DNA from: DASPKM01 sp963817075
GTDB taxonomy: Bacteria > Bacteroidota > Bacteroidia > Chitinophagales > Chitinophagaceae
Direction of reading: 5' to 3'
NCBI GenBank assembly: GCA_963817075.1
Contig: CAWFMT010000009.1
Span: 310,001 to 374,000, forward strand
Length of the DNA: 64,000 nt
Position numbers and translations under genes: made by a program. The first letter of the stretch is position 1. Every line of letters starts with the position of its first letter. Positions 37,159-45,499 of the stretch are shown piece by piece. The notes beneath the pieces are model-generated. The model was not told where the DNA came from. It searched no databases and was given only the letters and a program-made list of their open reading frames with translations.

Positions 37159-38025
37159 ATGGCAGATACCAATTCGGGTGTACACAACAAGTCAGATGAA
37201 CTAGATCTCATAGCACTCGCTGAGAAGTTTAGCTTTTTTATCAGGGATTTTGGAAAGCTCATTCTTGCCTACACAGTAATAGGACTATTGGTGGCGGGTG
37301 GCCTTTTTATGTTACTCCAAAAGCAATACTCTTCCAGGTTAATATTACATTCAGTTATACTTACAAACCAGGAAGAGATTGAGATCATTCAGACCTGGAG
37401 GGAACTTCTCAAGAAAAAGGAATACGCTACACTCGCAAGGATCATGAATTCGGACGAAAAAACTCTTCGCAAGCTGAGTAGAATTTCTTCAGACGAGATC
37501 CAGAAACTATACATTCAGAACAATCCCAATGGCTTTGTAGTTAATGTGCTTGTAAAGGACACCGGTATCCTTGATGAACTTCAGAGGGGTATTGTTCATG
37601 GACTTGAAGCGAGCGAATATGTATCTGCTCGTGTTGCTTTAAAGAAGGCAAATTTGATCGAGATGATCGAAAAAGTGAAGATAGAGATCACTAAACTGGA
37701 TTCTACGAAGGCAAATGTTGAGAATATCATCAATAATAAGAATAGGAGTAGTCCTGGGTTGATGATTGATGTTTCCGGCATCAATAGCCAGTTGATCGGG
37801 CTTAATGAAAAGCTCCTGGGATTTCAGGAGGGTTTAAGATTTGTGAACGCTGTCCAGGTTCTGCAGGGATTCAGCAAACTAAGTAAGCCTGATGAGCCCA
37901 AACTGGTCAAGACACTATTCCTTGGTGGCATTATCGGATTATTTATTGGGTATATGGTTTCCCTGGTAAAATCCGTTCGTCGTAAATTAAAACTGAGAGC
38001 TATCGCCAGGAGCCAGGCTCTTTAG
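37159..38025 (+). CDS. Wzz-like chain-length determinant protein
   Basis: A 288-residue protein with a membrane helix at about residues 36-57 (LILAYTVIGLLVAGGLFMLL), a helical periplasmic domain with a probable coiled coil (EMIEKVKIEITKLDSTKANVENI), and a second helix near 253-275 (LFLGGIIGLFIGYMVSLV). This is the topology of Wzz-type polysaccharide co-polymerases. No tyrosine kinase is attached. A ligase/polymerase-like gene follows 41 bases later, repeating the pairing seen at 20990-23114 in reverse gene order. Confidence 0.75.
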   Translation: MADTNSGVHNKSDELDLIALAEKFSFFIRDFGKLILAYTVIGLLVAGGLFMLLQKQYSSRLILHSVILTNQEEIEIIQTWRELLKKKEYATLARIMNSDEKTLRKLSRISSDEIQKLYIQNNPNGFVVNVLVKDTGILDELQRGIVHGLEASEYVSARVALKKANLIEMIEKVKIEITKLDSTKANVENIINNKNRSSPGLMIDVSGINSQLIGLNEKLLGFQEGLRFVNAVQVLQGFSKLSKPDEPKLVKTLFLGGIIGLFIGYMVSLVKSVRRKLKLRAIARSQAL

Positions 38026-38069
38026 TATTTCAAAATCTACTGTAAACCAGTATCCACAAAACCAAGTTG

Positions 38070-39377
38070 ATGCCCTCCAGAAACATCATCAGATATATCA
38101 ACGCTTCCATCAATCCTATTTATGTACTTTTTCTCTTAAGCATCGTTTGCTCTTTCAGGGGCATCAGCAGCATTACGCTTGGCCTGATAGTTATCGCTGG
38201 TCTTATTAAGAATAAAATTGAAACCGGTTCTTTTTTTTATGGCGATAAAAGGAACCTCTTCATGTGGGGATGCTTTCTATTCTATATTGTTCAGGCTTGT
38301 GGGATGTTTTATACTGCGAACGCAAAGGAGGGTCTACGGCACCTCGAAATTAAAACCGCATTATTGGTTGTACCAATTGCAGTTTACTTTAATAATTATC
38401 TTGAAGCCAGGTTCAGATATAGATTAATGGCATATTATGCAGGCATCCTCCTTTTAGCCATCACATATTGCCTGATTATCGCATTTATAAGATTTCAATC
38501 CAATTTTGGCGATACTTCTGTTTTTTTCTATCATTCTCTCGTAAGTCCATTTGAACAGCATGCGATTCAATTTTCAATTCTGTTATTTATCGGGATTGCA
38601 TATTTGCTTGAATCAGGTCGCAATTCGAAGTATTTCTTCAAAAACCACTTCATTCATCTAGCCGTAGTTGTTTATTTTCTTCTATTTCTTTTACTGCTCT
38701 CTTCAAAACTGGTAATTTCTTTTACGAGCCTGTACCTGGTGGTCTTCCTGATACGTTCAGCCATGGCAAGGCCAAGGAATCGGGTACTGGTAGTTAGTTC
38801 TGTTCTGCTGCCATTAGCATTATTTGCTGCCGTTCTGTTTACACCAAATAAGATCAGTCAGAGATTCAACGAGATCATCTCAGGAAAAGTCAGCGTTATC
38901 AAGGAACAGAAATTCGATCCGGGAGACTATTTCAACGGATTACAATTTCGGTTACTCCAATGGAGATTTGTATCGGAGATCCTGAATGAGAAAAACGCAT
39001 GGGTCGCGGGATTGAGCCCCGGAGATGCCAAGAAAGCTCTCGATGAAAAGTATATTAATTCGGATATGTACATTGGTGATCCTACCAGGAATGATCATGG
39101 TTACCTTGGATATAATTGCCACAACCAATTCCTGGAATCCATCCTTCAATCCGGATTGGTAGGATTACTTGCCTATCTCCTGATAATTTTTGGTTTGATA
39201 CTAATGGTTCTCAAGGCAAAGAATATTGAACTCACGGCACTTGCTATATTACTTTTGGCTTATAGTTTAACGGAATCCATTCTGGAAACACAATACGGAC
39301 TTTTGATCTTCACTTTCTTCCCTTTGTTCCTGTATAGAACTACTGATCGGCGCCTAATCAACAACTCAACCAATTAA
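38070..39377 (+). CDS. O-antigen ligase family membrane protein
   Basis: About 435 residues, 10-12 membrane helices. The ATG at 38070 is preferred to the TTG one codon upstream. The loop GLSPGDAKKALDEKY and YNCHNQFLESILQSGLVGLLAYLL carries the HNxxLE...G pattern of Wzy_C/WaaL proteins and matches the protein at 20990-22270. The last residues (INNSTN) are encoded by a copy of the dispersed TCAACAACTCAACC repeat that runs across the stop codon, so the original C-terminus may have been replaced. Probable polymerase or ligase working with the Wzz-like neighbour. Confidence 0.82.
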   Translation: MPSRNIIRYINASINPIYVLFLLSIVCSFRGISSITLGLIVIAGLIKNKIETGSFFYGDKRNLFMWGCFLFYIVQACGMFYTANAKEGLRHLEIKTALLVVPIAVYFNNYLEARFRYRLMAYYAGILLLAITYCLIIAFIRFQSNFGDTSVFFYHSLVSPFEQHAIQFSILLFIGIAYLLESGRNSKYFFKNHFIHLAVVVYFLLFLLLLSSKLVISFTSLYLVVFLIRSAMARPRNRVLVVSSVLLPLALFAAVLFTPNKISQRFNEIISGKVSVIKEQKFDPGDYFNGLQFRLLQWRFVSEILNEKNAWVAGLSPGDAKKALDEKYINSDMYIGDPTRNDHGYLGYNCHNQFLESILQSGLVGLLAYLLIIFGLILMVLKAKNIELTALAILLLAYSLTESILETQYGLLIFTFFPLFLYRTTDRRLINNSTN

Positions 39378-39594
39378 CTATTCAACAAATCAAATTATTT
39401 AGAGGGTAGCCCCTACGGGCAAAGAATTCCAAAGACCTAATTACAAATAATCATTCAAACAACATATGTCTCAATTTCCCATTTTCCCAATCCTGAGCGC
39501 AGCGAAGAAACCAAATTTCAAAATTCCGTAGCCCCTACAAGGCAAAGAATCCCAATGACCTATTCAACAATTCAACCAATCAACAATTCAACTA
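39357..39594. repeat. Two families of direct repeats in the spacer before the ABC transporter
   Basis: TCAACAA-type repeats at 39357-39394 and 39563-39594 flank a pair of about 34-bp direct repeats: 39406-39439 and 39528-39562, both reading GTAGCCCCTAC, then GGCAAAGAAT and CCAA(A/T)GACCTA. The spacer 39378-39644 holds no gene. Confidence 0.65.
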
Positions 39595-39644
39595 AGCTCC
39601 CCGCATAGCGCTAAATATCCTTAGTTTAGAATAAGTAAAGGCTG

Positions 39645-41384
39645 TTGAGAAACCCTTTGGACGAATCCTTCGTAATAGGATCAAACACCACATTATCAAC
39701 CTTGAAAAGAATCATAAAGGATACAATAAAACTTCTCACTCAAAATGAAAGGAAAGAACTGGCTCTCCTGACAATTTTGAATGTGATAATCAGTATCGCC
39801 GACATATTCTTTCTTGCAGCGCTGGTATTTATAGTTAGCTATTATACCGTTGACAGTCTTTCTGCACCTGGAATAATTCCTGATTGGCTTCTCAACAAGG
39901 AATCCCTCTGGTTGATAGGATTGTTTCTGATTGGCTTTCTCTTAAAAAATCTTGCAGGATTCATTGTATTGAGAAATCAATATAAGTTTGCGTATAGAGT
40001 ATCAGCCAGAATTGCAGAGCAACGATTGTCGGAATACCTGGAGGGAACATACACGAATTATGTAAATACAGATTCAGCCATCCATATCAGGAAAATAAGC
40101 CAGTATCCTGTGGAGTTTTCTCTCTATGTGCTTACGGGTATTCAATTAATATTCGCAGAAGTTGTTGTGATTGTATCTGCTGTTACAGCGATTCTCCTTT
40201 TCAATGCAAGGATATTTCTCTTGCTAATTATTATCCTCTTGCCGGCCATAATAATCCTTGGCTGGATAGCGAGACGAAAATTGCGATCTGTAAGATCAAA
40301 TATCAAAGAGTCCGGTGAAACTGGATTGCAATATCTTAAAGAAGCGCTCTCTGGGTTTGTAGAAGCAAATATCTACGGCAAGAATAATTTTTTTACAGAG
40401 CGATATACTGCCTATCAGCGCCGACTTGGAAAGTATTTATCTGAATTACAGGTCATGCAGGGACTTCCTTCCAGAGTGATGGAGATCTTTGCGCTGGTAG
40501 GGCTATTCTTCCTTATTGCAATCAATAAGCTCTGGGGGAATGCAAACTCTATCGATATAATTACCATTGGGGCCTTCATGGCTGCTGCATATAAATTGAT
40601 TCCCGGACTAGTTCGGATCTTAAATTTAAGTTCACATGTAAGATCGTATGAATTTGCAGTATATGGACTGTTGACAGCACCAATCAAAGAGAGAAGGTTG
40701 GCAGAAAAAAAAGCTCAGCTCATATTCTCGATCTCTATGGAAAACATTTCATTTGATCAACGGGAAAGCAAGATTCTTGAAGAATTCAATTTACAGGCTG
40801 AGAAAGGTGAATTTGTGGGATTAACAGGTGTTTCTGGAAAGGGAAAGACAACTCTCATTTATCTATTGCTCGGTTTTCTTGAGCCTAAATCGGGAAAAAT
40901 AATGTTTAATAATCGCCAGGTGGATATGACCAGCCGTCAGCAATTCTGGAGTCAGGTTGCATATGTTAAGCAACAACCCTTTCTTATTCATGATACAATT
41001 GAAAAGAATATTACACTTGATTGGGATACGGATAGTGCGAAATTAGATTGGGTGATCAATGCTACCGGCTTGGATCAGCTCATCAGCCAAAACCAGGAAG
41101 GAATTGAAAAGATCGTAACCGAAAATGGAAAAAATCTTAGTGGTGGCCAACGTCAGAGAATAGCAATAGCAAGAGCATTATACAAAGATGCAGACCTGAT
41201 CATACTTGATGAATCCTTGAACGAACTTGATAATGCATCTGAAACTTCTTTGCTGAATACTTTTCAAGGCCTGGCAAATGAAGGTAAGATTGTGATCTTA
41301 ATAACCCATGACAGGCAAAGCTTATCTTATTGCAACAAAATTTATTCGATGGATAAGCAATTCCAACAAACTGAAACAATTTAA
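39645..41384 (+). CDS. ABC exporter (fused permease and ATPase), lipid/oligosaccharide flippase-like
   Basis: A half-transporter of about 579 residues. About six membrane helices in residues 45-330 (ABC exporter type) are followed by an ATPase domain with Walker A GVSGKGKTTL (near 397), signature LSGGQRQRIAIARAL, Walker B LIILDES and the switch HDRQS. It would act as a homodimer at the inner membrane. The context suggests export of lipid-linked glycans, as PglK/MsbA-type proteins do. The frame has no early ATG. It begins with TTG at 39645, and TTG codons at 39657 or near 39699 are alternatives, so the start is uncertain. Confidence 0.88.
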   Translation: MRNPLDESFVIGSNTTLSTLKRIIKDTIKLLTQNERKELALLTILNVIISIADIFFLAALVFIVSYYTVDSLSAPGIIPDWLLNKESLWLIGLFLIGFLLKNLAGFIVLRNQYKFAYRVSARIAEQRLSEYLEGTYTNYVNTDSAIHIRKISQYPVEFSLYVLTGIQLIFAEVVVIVSAVTAILLFNARIFLLLIIILLPAIIILGWIARRKLRSVRSNIKESGETGLQYLKEALSGFVEANIYGKNNFFTERYTAYQRRLGKYLSELQVMQGLPSRVMEIFALVGLFFLIAINKLWGNANSIDIITIGAFMAAAYKLIPGLVRILNLSSHVRSYEFAVYGLLTAPIKERRLAEKKAQLIFSISMENISFDQRESKILEEFNLQAEKGEFVGLTGVSGKGKTTLIYLLLGFLEPKSGKIMFNNRQVDMTSRQQFWSQVAYVKQQPFLIHDTIEKNITLDWDTDSAKLDWVINATGLDQLISQNQEGIEKIVTENGKNLSGGQRQRIAIARALYKDADLIILDESLNELDNASETSLLNTFQGLANEGKIVILITHDRQSLSYCNKIYSMDKQFQQTETI

Positions 41385-41405
41385 AACCAAGAATTATAAT
41401 TCAAA

Positions 41406-42584
41406 GTGAAGGTCAGGTTCAAACAAAAGATCGATAAATACCTCGGATATATTCTGATTGGACTTCTGCTGCCAATAACCAGGATGTTAGGGCTGGTTTT
41501 GAATCGTAATCATAGTATACAAGAGTCTCCTCAATCTATATTCTTCCTGAAATTGATGGGTCTTGGCAGCCTGATCACTTCTCTTGATGCGGTTGAAGGA
41601 ATGAAAAGAAAGTATCCTGGAACGAGATTCATTCTAATTACTGAGACAAATGTGGCAGAGGGGATAAAACCATTTAAAGTTTTTGACGAGGTATGGGCAA
41701 TCCCAACCAACAATGTCTTGAAAACCTTTTATACTGCTGGTAAAACAATCATTAAAAGCTGGAGATTCAAAAATAGATGGGTTGTTGATCTGGAGGTCTA
41801 TTCAAAACTTACTACAGTTTATTCGCTTCTCACTATTGCAGTAAATCGGTTTGGTTTTTATTTGTACCCGGTCTTTTTCAGGAGATTCCTTAATACTCAT
41901 AATGTCTATTTTGATCAGGCGACTTTTCTTGAGGATAATTATCTTGAAATGGCCAGGGCGGTTACTGGTGAACCGATATTATTTGAAACTCCTGATAATT
42001 CCCGCTGGACACCTGCCAATAAAGATCTTTTACTATTAAATAATACTTGCAGTGACCTTGCTTTTGTGAGAAAAATGCCCGATGAAACTTTCTATAAGAT
42101 TTGTAAATGGGTTCTCCAACATACAGCTTTCCGGATTGCTTTCCTGGGAGCGCCTGGTGATCAAAAGGACATTGATCAATTCATGGAGAGATATTCCGAC
42201 TTATCCAGGAATGATAGAGTAACTAATTTTGCCGGGCAATTAGATTGGCCAACTTATTACAAGGTATTCTCTTCAGAAGCAATCTGCCTGGTAACAATCG
42301 ACAGTGGACCTCTGCATATTGCGAGAAAGCTAGGCCTACCAACCCTTTCAATTTGGGGACCTACTTCGCCTGGAAATTTTCTTAAAACAAATCCACTGAG
42401 TAGAAAGCATCAGGTTTATCATTATTCAGCTGTTAAATGTTCGCCTTGCATACATCTTCATGAAACCCTTCCCTGCAAAGGAAATAACTTTTGCATGAAA
42501 GACATTCCGGTGGAAGCTATCACTTCAAAGTTGAATGGGTTACTATATCAACTCAGGGTTCCTGAGGCAAGTCAAGTTTTCTGA
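41406..42584 (+). CDS. Glycosyltransferase family 9 (heptosyltransferase-like)
   Basis: GT-B enzyme of 392 residues starting at GTG 41406, 21 bases after the ABC transporter. The N-terminal part SIFFLKLMGLGSLITSLDAVEGMKRKYPGTRF and C-terminal VTIDSGPLHIARKLGLPTLSIWGPTSPGNF are the marks of ADP-heptose:LPS heptosyltransferases and relatives. In this setting it may act on an O-glycan rather than the LPS core. Four cysteines lie near the C-terminus (KCSPCIHLHETLPCKGNNFC), a feature seen in some GT9 proteins. It overlaps the convergent GT87 gene by 32 bases. Confidence 0.9.
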   Translation: MKVRFKQKIDKYLGYILIGLLLPITRMLGLVLNRNHSIQESPQSIFFLKLMGLGSLITSLDAVEGMKRKYPGTRFILITETNVAEGIKPFKVFDEVWAIPTNNVLKTFYTAGKTIIKSWRFKNRWVVDLEVYSKLTTVYSLLTIAVNRFGFYLYPVFFRRFLNTHNVYFDQATFLEDNYLEMARAVTGEPILFETPDNSRWTPANKDLLLLNNTCSDLAFVRKMPDETFYKICKWVLQHTAFRIAFLGAPGDQKDIDQFMERYSDLSRNDRVTNFAGQLDWPTYYKVFSSEAICLVTIDSGPLHIARKLGLPTLSIWGPTSPGNFLKTNPLSRKHQVYHYSAVKCSPCIHLHETLPCKGNNFCMKDIPVEAITSKLNGLLYQLRVPEASQVF

Positions 42585-44130
42585 GAGTGTAAAACCCAAC
42601 GCCCCTATTCTTATCAGATAAATAAAGAACATATTTCCCGTTTATTACTGCAGGCAATTTCTTTTGGTCTTTTGAGTCTGTGATTTGTTTTCCCTGATAC
42701 ACCAATTGTCCATTCCTGATGAAAATATTATTGTCGAAGGATTCAATAGAAATCCCCTTAATGTAAACAGGTTTGCTCGCTACACCATTCCAATAATTAT
42801 AGAATAACTCACCATTTGAAACTCCATAATTGTAAATAAGCAAATGCTCCTCCCGATTCAATAAATACTTGCTTGCGTCTGGCTCCTTCCGAATTTTTCC
42901 AAAATTCAGAAGAATGAACACGAGTAGGAGAAGAATGGATAATCTGAAGTTGTAGGTAAATCCCAGATCAAAGAATGGGAGGAAGAAAAATAACAGGAGC
43001 AGGTATAATCTTGGGAATTGAAGTGGGATGGGAAGATTTGAAAATAGCGCTACAGGTAAATTGAAAGCTAAGAGCAGGATCAAGCTCAGGCCATAAAAAG
43101 TGATATGAGAAATTTGTTCACCCTTGGCAATTGCCAGGCCCATGAACGGCATTGCCAGTAAGATTAACGAATATGTACTTCCATTTGGAGAAATCAGAAT
43201 GGATACAAGGATCCAAATTCCAAACTGAAACAATTCATTCGTTTTCGAACGTGTGATCAAAACAGATCCGGTGAGAATAACACTATTAAAGATGGATATG
43301 AGCAAAACAAAAACGATGGAACTATTAAGCAGAGGTAGAGGGTTTAACAGTTGATCATAGATGAAGAGCTTTTTGAATAACATAAAAGCCGACTGAAACA
43401 TGAATGTGAAGCTGTCGTTCAATTCTCCGTTTCCAACCCTTGGCATAATACTCATCAAATAGTATTTCCATGAGGGAAACCCGACAAATAACAATGAAGC
43501 TGCGATGAGTGTTGCGGAAATTATCAGGATGTATATTGGTATCTTATACTTTTTCTTTATAAATAGAAAGAAGAGTATCAGGATTGGAAAGATTTTGAAT
43601 ACTATGGCAATTGACCAAAGGAAGGACGATAGAATATATTTTTCTTTCCTGTAAGCAATGAATCCTTCCATGAGTAATGCGAACAATATGAAATATGATT
43701 GGCCAAAGAGAATATTGCTTCGGATGGGTACAAAAAAAATGAAGGGCAGGAGGATGAATATCTCTGGTGAAATTTTGAATATCCGGCCAACTCTGTATAC
43801 CGAGAAAAGAAACAACAGGCACGAAATGATGTTGAAAATAAGTTTGGATGTATCCAATGATAGCCAATAGAAAGGTGAAAAGAATAAGGCTGTGATTGGC
43901 GGGAAAGGGGTATAGGATGCATAGATGCCAGTGAATCCCTGATCAACAATCTTTTGATTTAGAGTGTAGGTGTCATAAGCAGCTTCATAATTTCCTGCGA
44001 GCAGTTCTTTGCCACCGAAATAATAGCCTGCGAAGTCTGAGTATGGAGAATTCGTAGACTTGACCAGGAAGAATACAAGAATAAAAATCAAGGGGAGAAT
44101 CGGGAGAAAACTTTTTAACCTGTTATACAC
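42553..44130 (-). CDS. GT87-type (DUF2029) membrane glycosyltransferase
   Basis: A 525-residue protein with about 10-12 membrane helices followed by a short soluble tail. The first extracytoplasmic loop NSPYSDFAGYYFGGKELLAG holds the conserved SDF...YY region of GT87 mannosyl-/arabinosyltransferases that use polyprenyl-phosphate sugars, and YTPFPPITALFFSPF also suits the family. GTG is the only start giving a full first helix. Minus strand, converging with GT9, with no operon partner. Substrate unknown. Confidence 0.8.
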   Translation of the reverse strand: MYNRLKSFLPILPLIFILVFFLVKSTNSPYSDFAGYYFGGKELLAGNYEAAYDTYTLNQKIVDQGFTGIYASYTPFPPITALFFSPFYWLSLDTSKLIFNIISCLLFLFSVYRVGRIFKISPEIFILLPFIFFVPIRSNILFGQSYFILFALLMEGFIAYRKEKYILSSFLWSIAIVFKIFPILILFFLFIKKKYKIPIYILIISATLIAASLLFVGFPSWKYYLMSIMPRVGNGELNDSFTFMFQSAFMLFKKLFIYDQLLNPLPLLNSSIVFVLLISIFNSVILTGSVLITRSKTNELFQFGIWILVSILISPNGSTYSLILLAMPFMGLAIAKGEQISHITFYGLSLILLLAFNLPVALFSNLPIPLQFPRLYLLLLFFFLPFFDLGFTYNFRLSILLLLVFILLNFGKIRKEPDASKYLLNREEHLLIYNYGVSNGELFYNYWNGVASKPVYIKGISIESFDNNIFIRNGQLVYQGKQITDSKDQKKLPAVINGKYVLYLSDKNRGVGFYTLRKLDLPQEP

Positions 44131-44200
44131 TTCGGAAGGATTAGTAGCAAGTCGCGGGTTAAATTATATTAAATTCCAGATAAATATATTCATTTCTAAT

Positions 44201-44277
44201 CGTGAATCGTGAGTCGTGAGTCGTGAGTCGTGAGTCGTGAGTCGTGAGTCGTGAGTCGTGAGTCGTGAGTCGTGAGT
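44201..44277. repeat. Tandem array of eleven 7-bp units (CGTGAGT)
   Basis: Eleven contiguous copies of CGTGAGT. The first is CGTGAAT and the other ten are identical. Length 77 bases exactly. Related arrays with CGTGAGA variants are at 54159-54200 and 61250-61312, and a remnant is at 13158. The open frame across it (Ser-Arg-Leu-Thr-Thr-His-Asp repeats) is not a gene. Confidence 0.9.
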
Positions 44278-44283
44278 GAAGAA

Positions 44284-44370
44284 TTTCTCGCAAAGGTACA
44301 AAGGAAGTAAAGAACGCAAAGCCTTTAACTCTTTACGCCTTGATTTAATTTGCTTCTTTGCGTGAAACAA
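44284..44370. repeat. CGCAAAG-type dispersed element
   Basis: TTTCTCGCAAAGGTACAAAGG ... AACGCAAAGCCTTTAACTC and then GCTTCTTTGCGTGAAAC. The internal CGCAAAG and later CTTTGCG copies are inverted and could form a hairpin. It directly follows the heptamer array, as at 13181 and 54244. Confidence 0.55.
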
Positions 44371-44487
44371 AATCGTGAAGATAAATCGTTGGTCGTTGAT
44401 CGTTTGTCGTGAGTCATCGAAATCTAGAATTCTTTAACTTCTCTAACTTCTCAACTTCTCTAACTTCTTAACTTCTGACTACTTCTA

Positions 44488-45456
44488 ATGTCCCTTTCTT
44501 CCCGCATATTAAAATTGGCCGGTTACAAGTATTCGCAGGAATACCTCTGCCTGGCAGAGAGGCTGGACAATCCTCTTCATGCGTATGTTGTGGTGAATGG
44601 TATTATAAAAAAAGATATAACCAATGATCATGTATTTGCAGGCTATCAGCCATTGATCTTTGTCATTACTCGACAGAAGGATTTCAACCTTGGAGGATTC
44701 CATGAAGTGGAGGTCTGTTTTAGTCAAATTAAATTGAGCGAAGGAAGTTCGCTGCAATCGGGAGATTCCCTGGCCTGGCTCAAATTGAAGTTCATCGAAA
44801 GCCGATCGATAGAGGGAGATGAGATTTACATTTTTGAAGGTATTTCAGGCAAGCACAAGTTTCAGTCTCGATCTGGACAGGTTCTGATCTCAATGCATAA
44901 CCAATTGTTTAAAAGAAAAACCGGGAATGTTTTCCTGAACAACAATCTCTATCACCAGGTTCAGATTGCATACTCATTGCCCAGGGCGATTTCTTTAATT
45001 ACACTTTCAGAAGAAGGGATGTACAACCTCATCCCAACCGACCTGAATGGCGCTATCGGGCAAAATGGTTATATCATTTCGTTGAGGCACGAAGGGCTGG
45101 CTTGCAGGCAATTGGAGTCTGCACGCAAGCTGGTGATAAGTCGTATTAAACCTGAACTCTATAAACAGGTTTATGGTCTTGGCAAGAATCATATGCAATC
45201 TCTAAAACCTGCTGCAGAACTCCCTTTTTCAGGGCAAAAAAGCAAAATCTTTGATCTACCCCTTCCTTTGAATACAATTAGTTACATGGAATTGGAGGTG
45301 GTGGAAGCCTTTCTTCATGGGATTCATAAATTGTTCTTGATGAGGATCACAAATCAGGAAAAAATTGTTGAAGGTTTTAGCCTATTTCACATTCATAATT
45401 GCTATGCATCCTGGCGAAGAAAACAGGGCCTGCAAAGCAACTATCTCCTGCGTTGA
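44488..45456 (+). CDS. Protein of unknown function at the head of the radical SAM gene set
   Basis: A 322-residue soluble protein; I recognise no family. It has no signal peptide or membrane helix. The first half is predicted mixed alpha/beta (YVVVNGIIKKDITND, PLIFVITRQKDFNLGGFHEVEVCF) and the C-terminal part has SLFHIHNCYASWRRKQGL. Single cysteines are scattered without a metal-ligand pattern. It lies 43 bases before the first B12-binding radical SAM gene on the same strand, with a repeat-filled spacer upstream, so it is probably the first gene of that operon. Its role could be substrate binding or carrier, but nothing in the sequence proves it. Confidence 0.6.
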   Translation: MSLSSRILKLAGYKYSQEYLCLAERLDNPLHAYVVVNGIIKKDITNDHVFAGYQPLIFVITRQKDFNLGGFHEVEVCFSQIKLSEGSSLQSGDSLAWLKLKFIESRSIEGDEIYIFEGISGKHKFQSRSGQVLISMHNQLFKRKTGNVFLNNNLYHQVQIAYSLPRAISLITLSEEGMYNLIPTDLNGAIGQNGYIISLRHEGLACRQLESARKLVISRIKPELYKQVYGLGKNHMQSLKPAAELPFSGQKSKIFDLPLPLNTISYMELEVVEAFLHGIHKLFLMRITNQEKIVEGFSLFHIHNCYASWRRKQGLQSNYLLR

Positions 45457-45499
45457 GCGTATATTCAAGAGTTGTGAGAAATAGGTAATTTTAGTTGTA

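Larger units (their letters stand above)
44131..44487. other. 357-base divergent spacer, filled with repeats
   Basis: Between GT87 (minus) and the unknown gene at 44488 (plus). It holds the 11-unit heptamer array (44201-44277), a CGCAAAG-type element with opposed copies (44284-44370), degenerate CGTTGATCGTTTGTCGTGAG (about 44393-44415) and a TAACTTCTC simple repeat (44430-44480). No convincing promoter box or gene. Confidence 0.6.

Noticed and set aside
44201..44277. Possible CRISPR array
   Set aside because: The units are 7 bases and contiguous, with no spacers and no cas genes nearby.
44164..44370. Open frame with repeated Ser-Arg-Leu-Thr-Thr-His-Asp across the heptamer array
   Set aside because: It is a direct translation of the 7-bp repeat in one frame; similar frames at 54103-54306 and 61145-61345 have the same cause. 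No start site or family.
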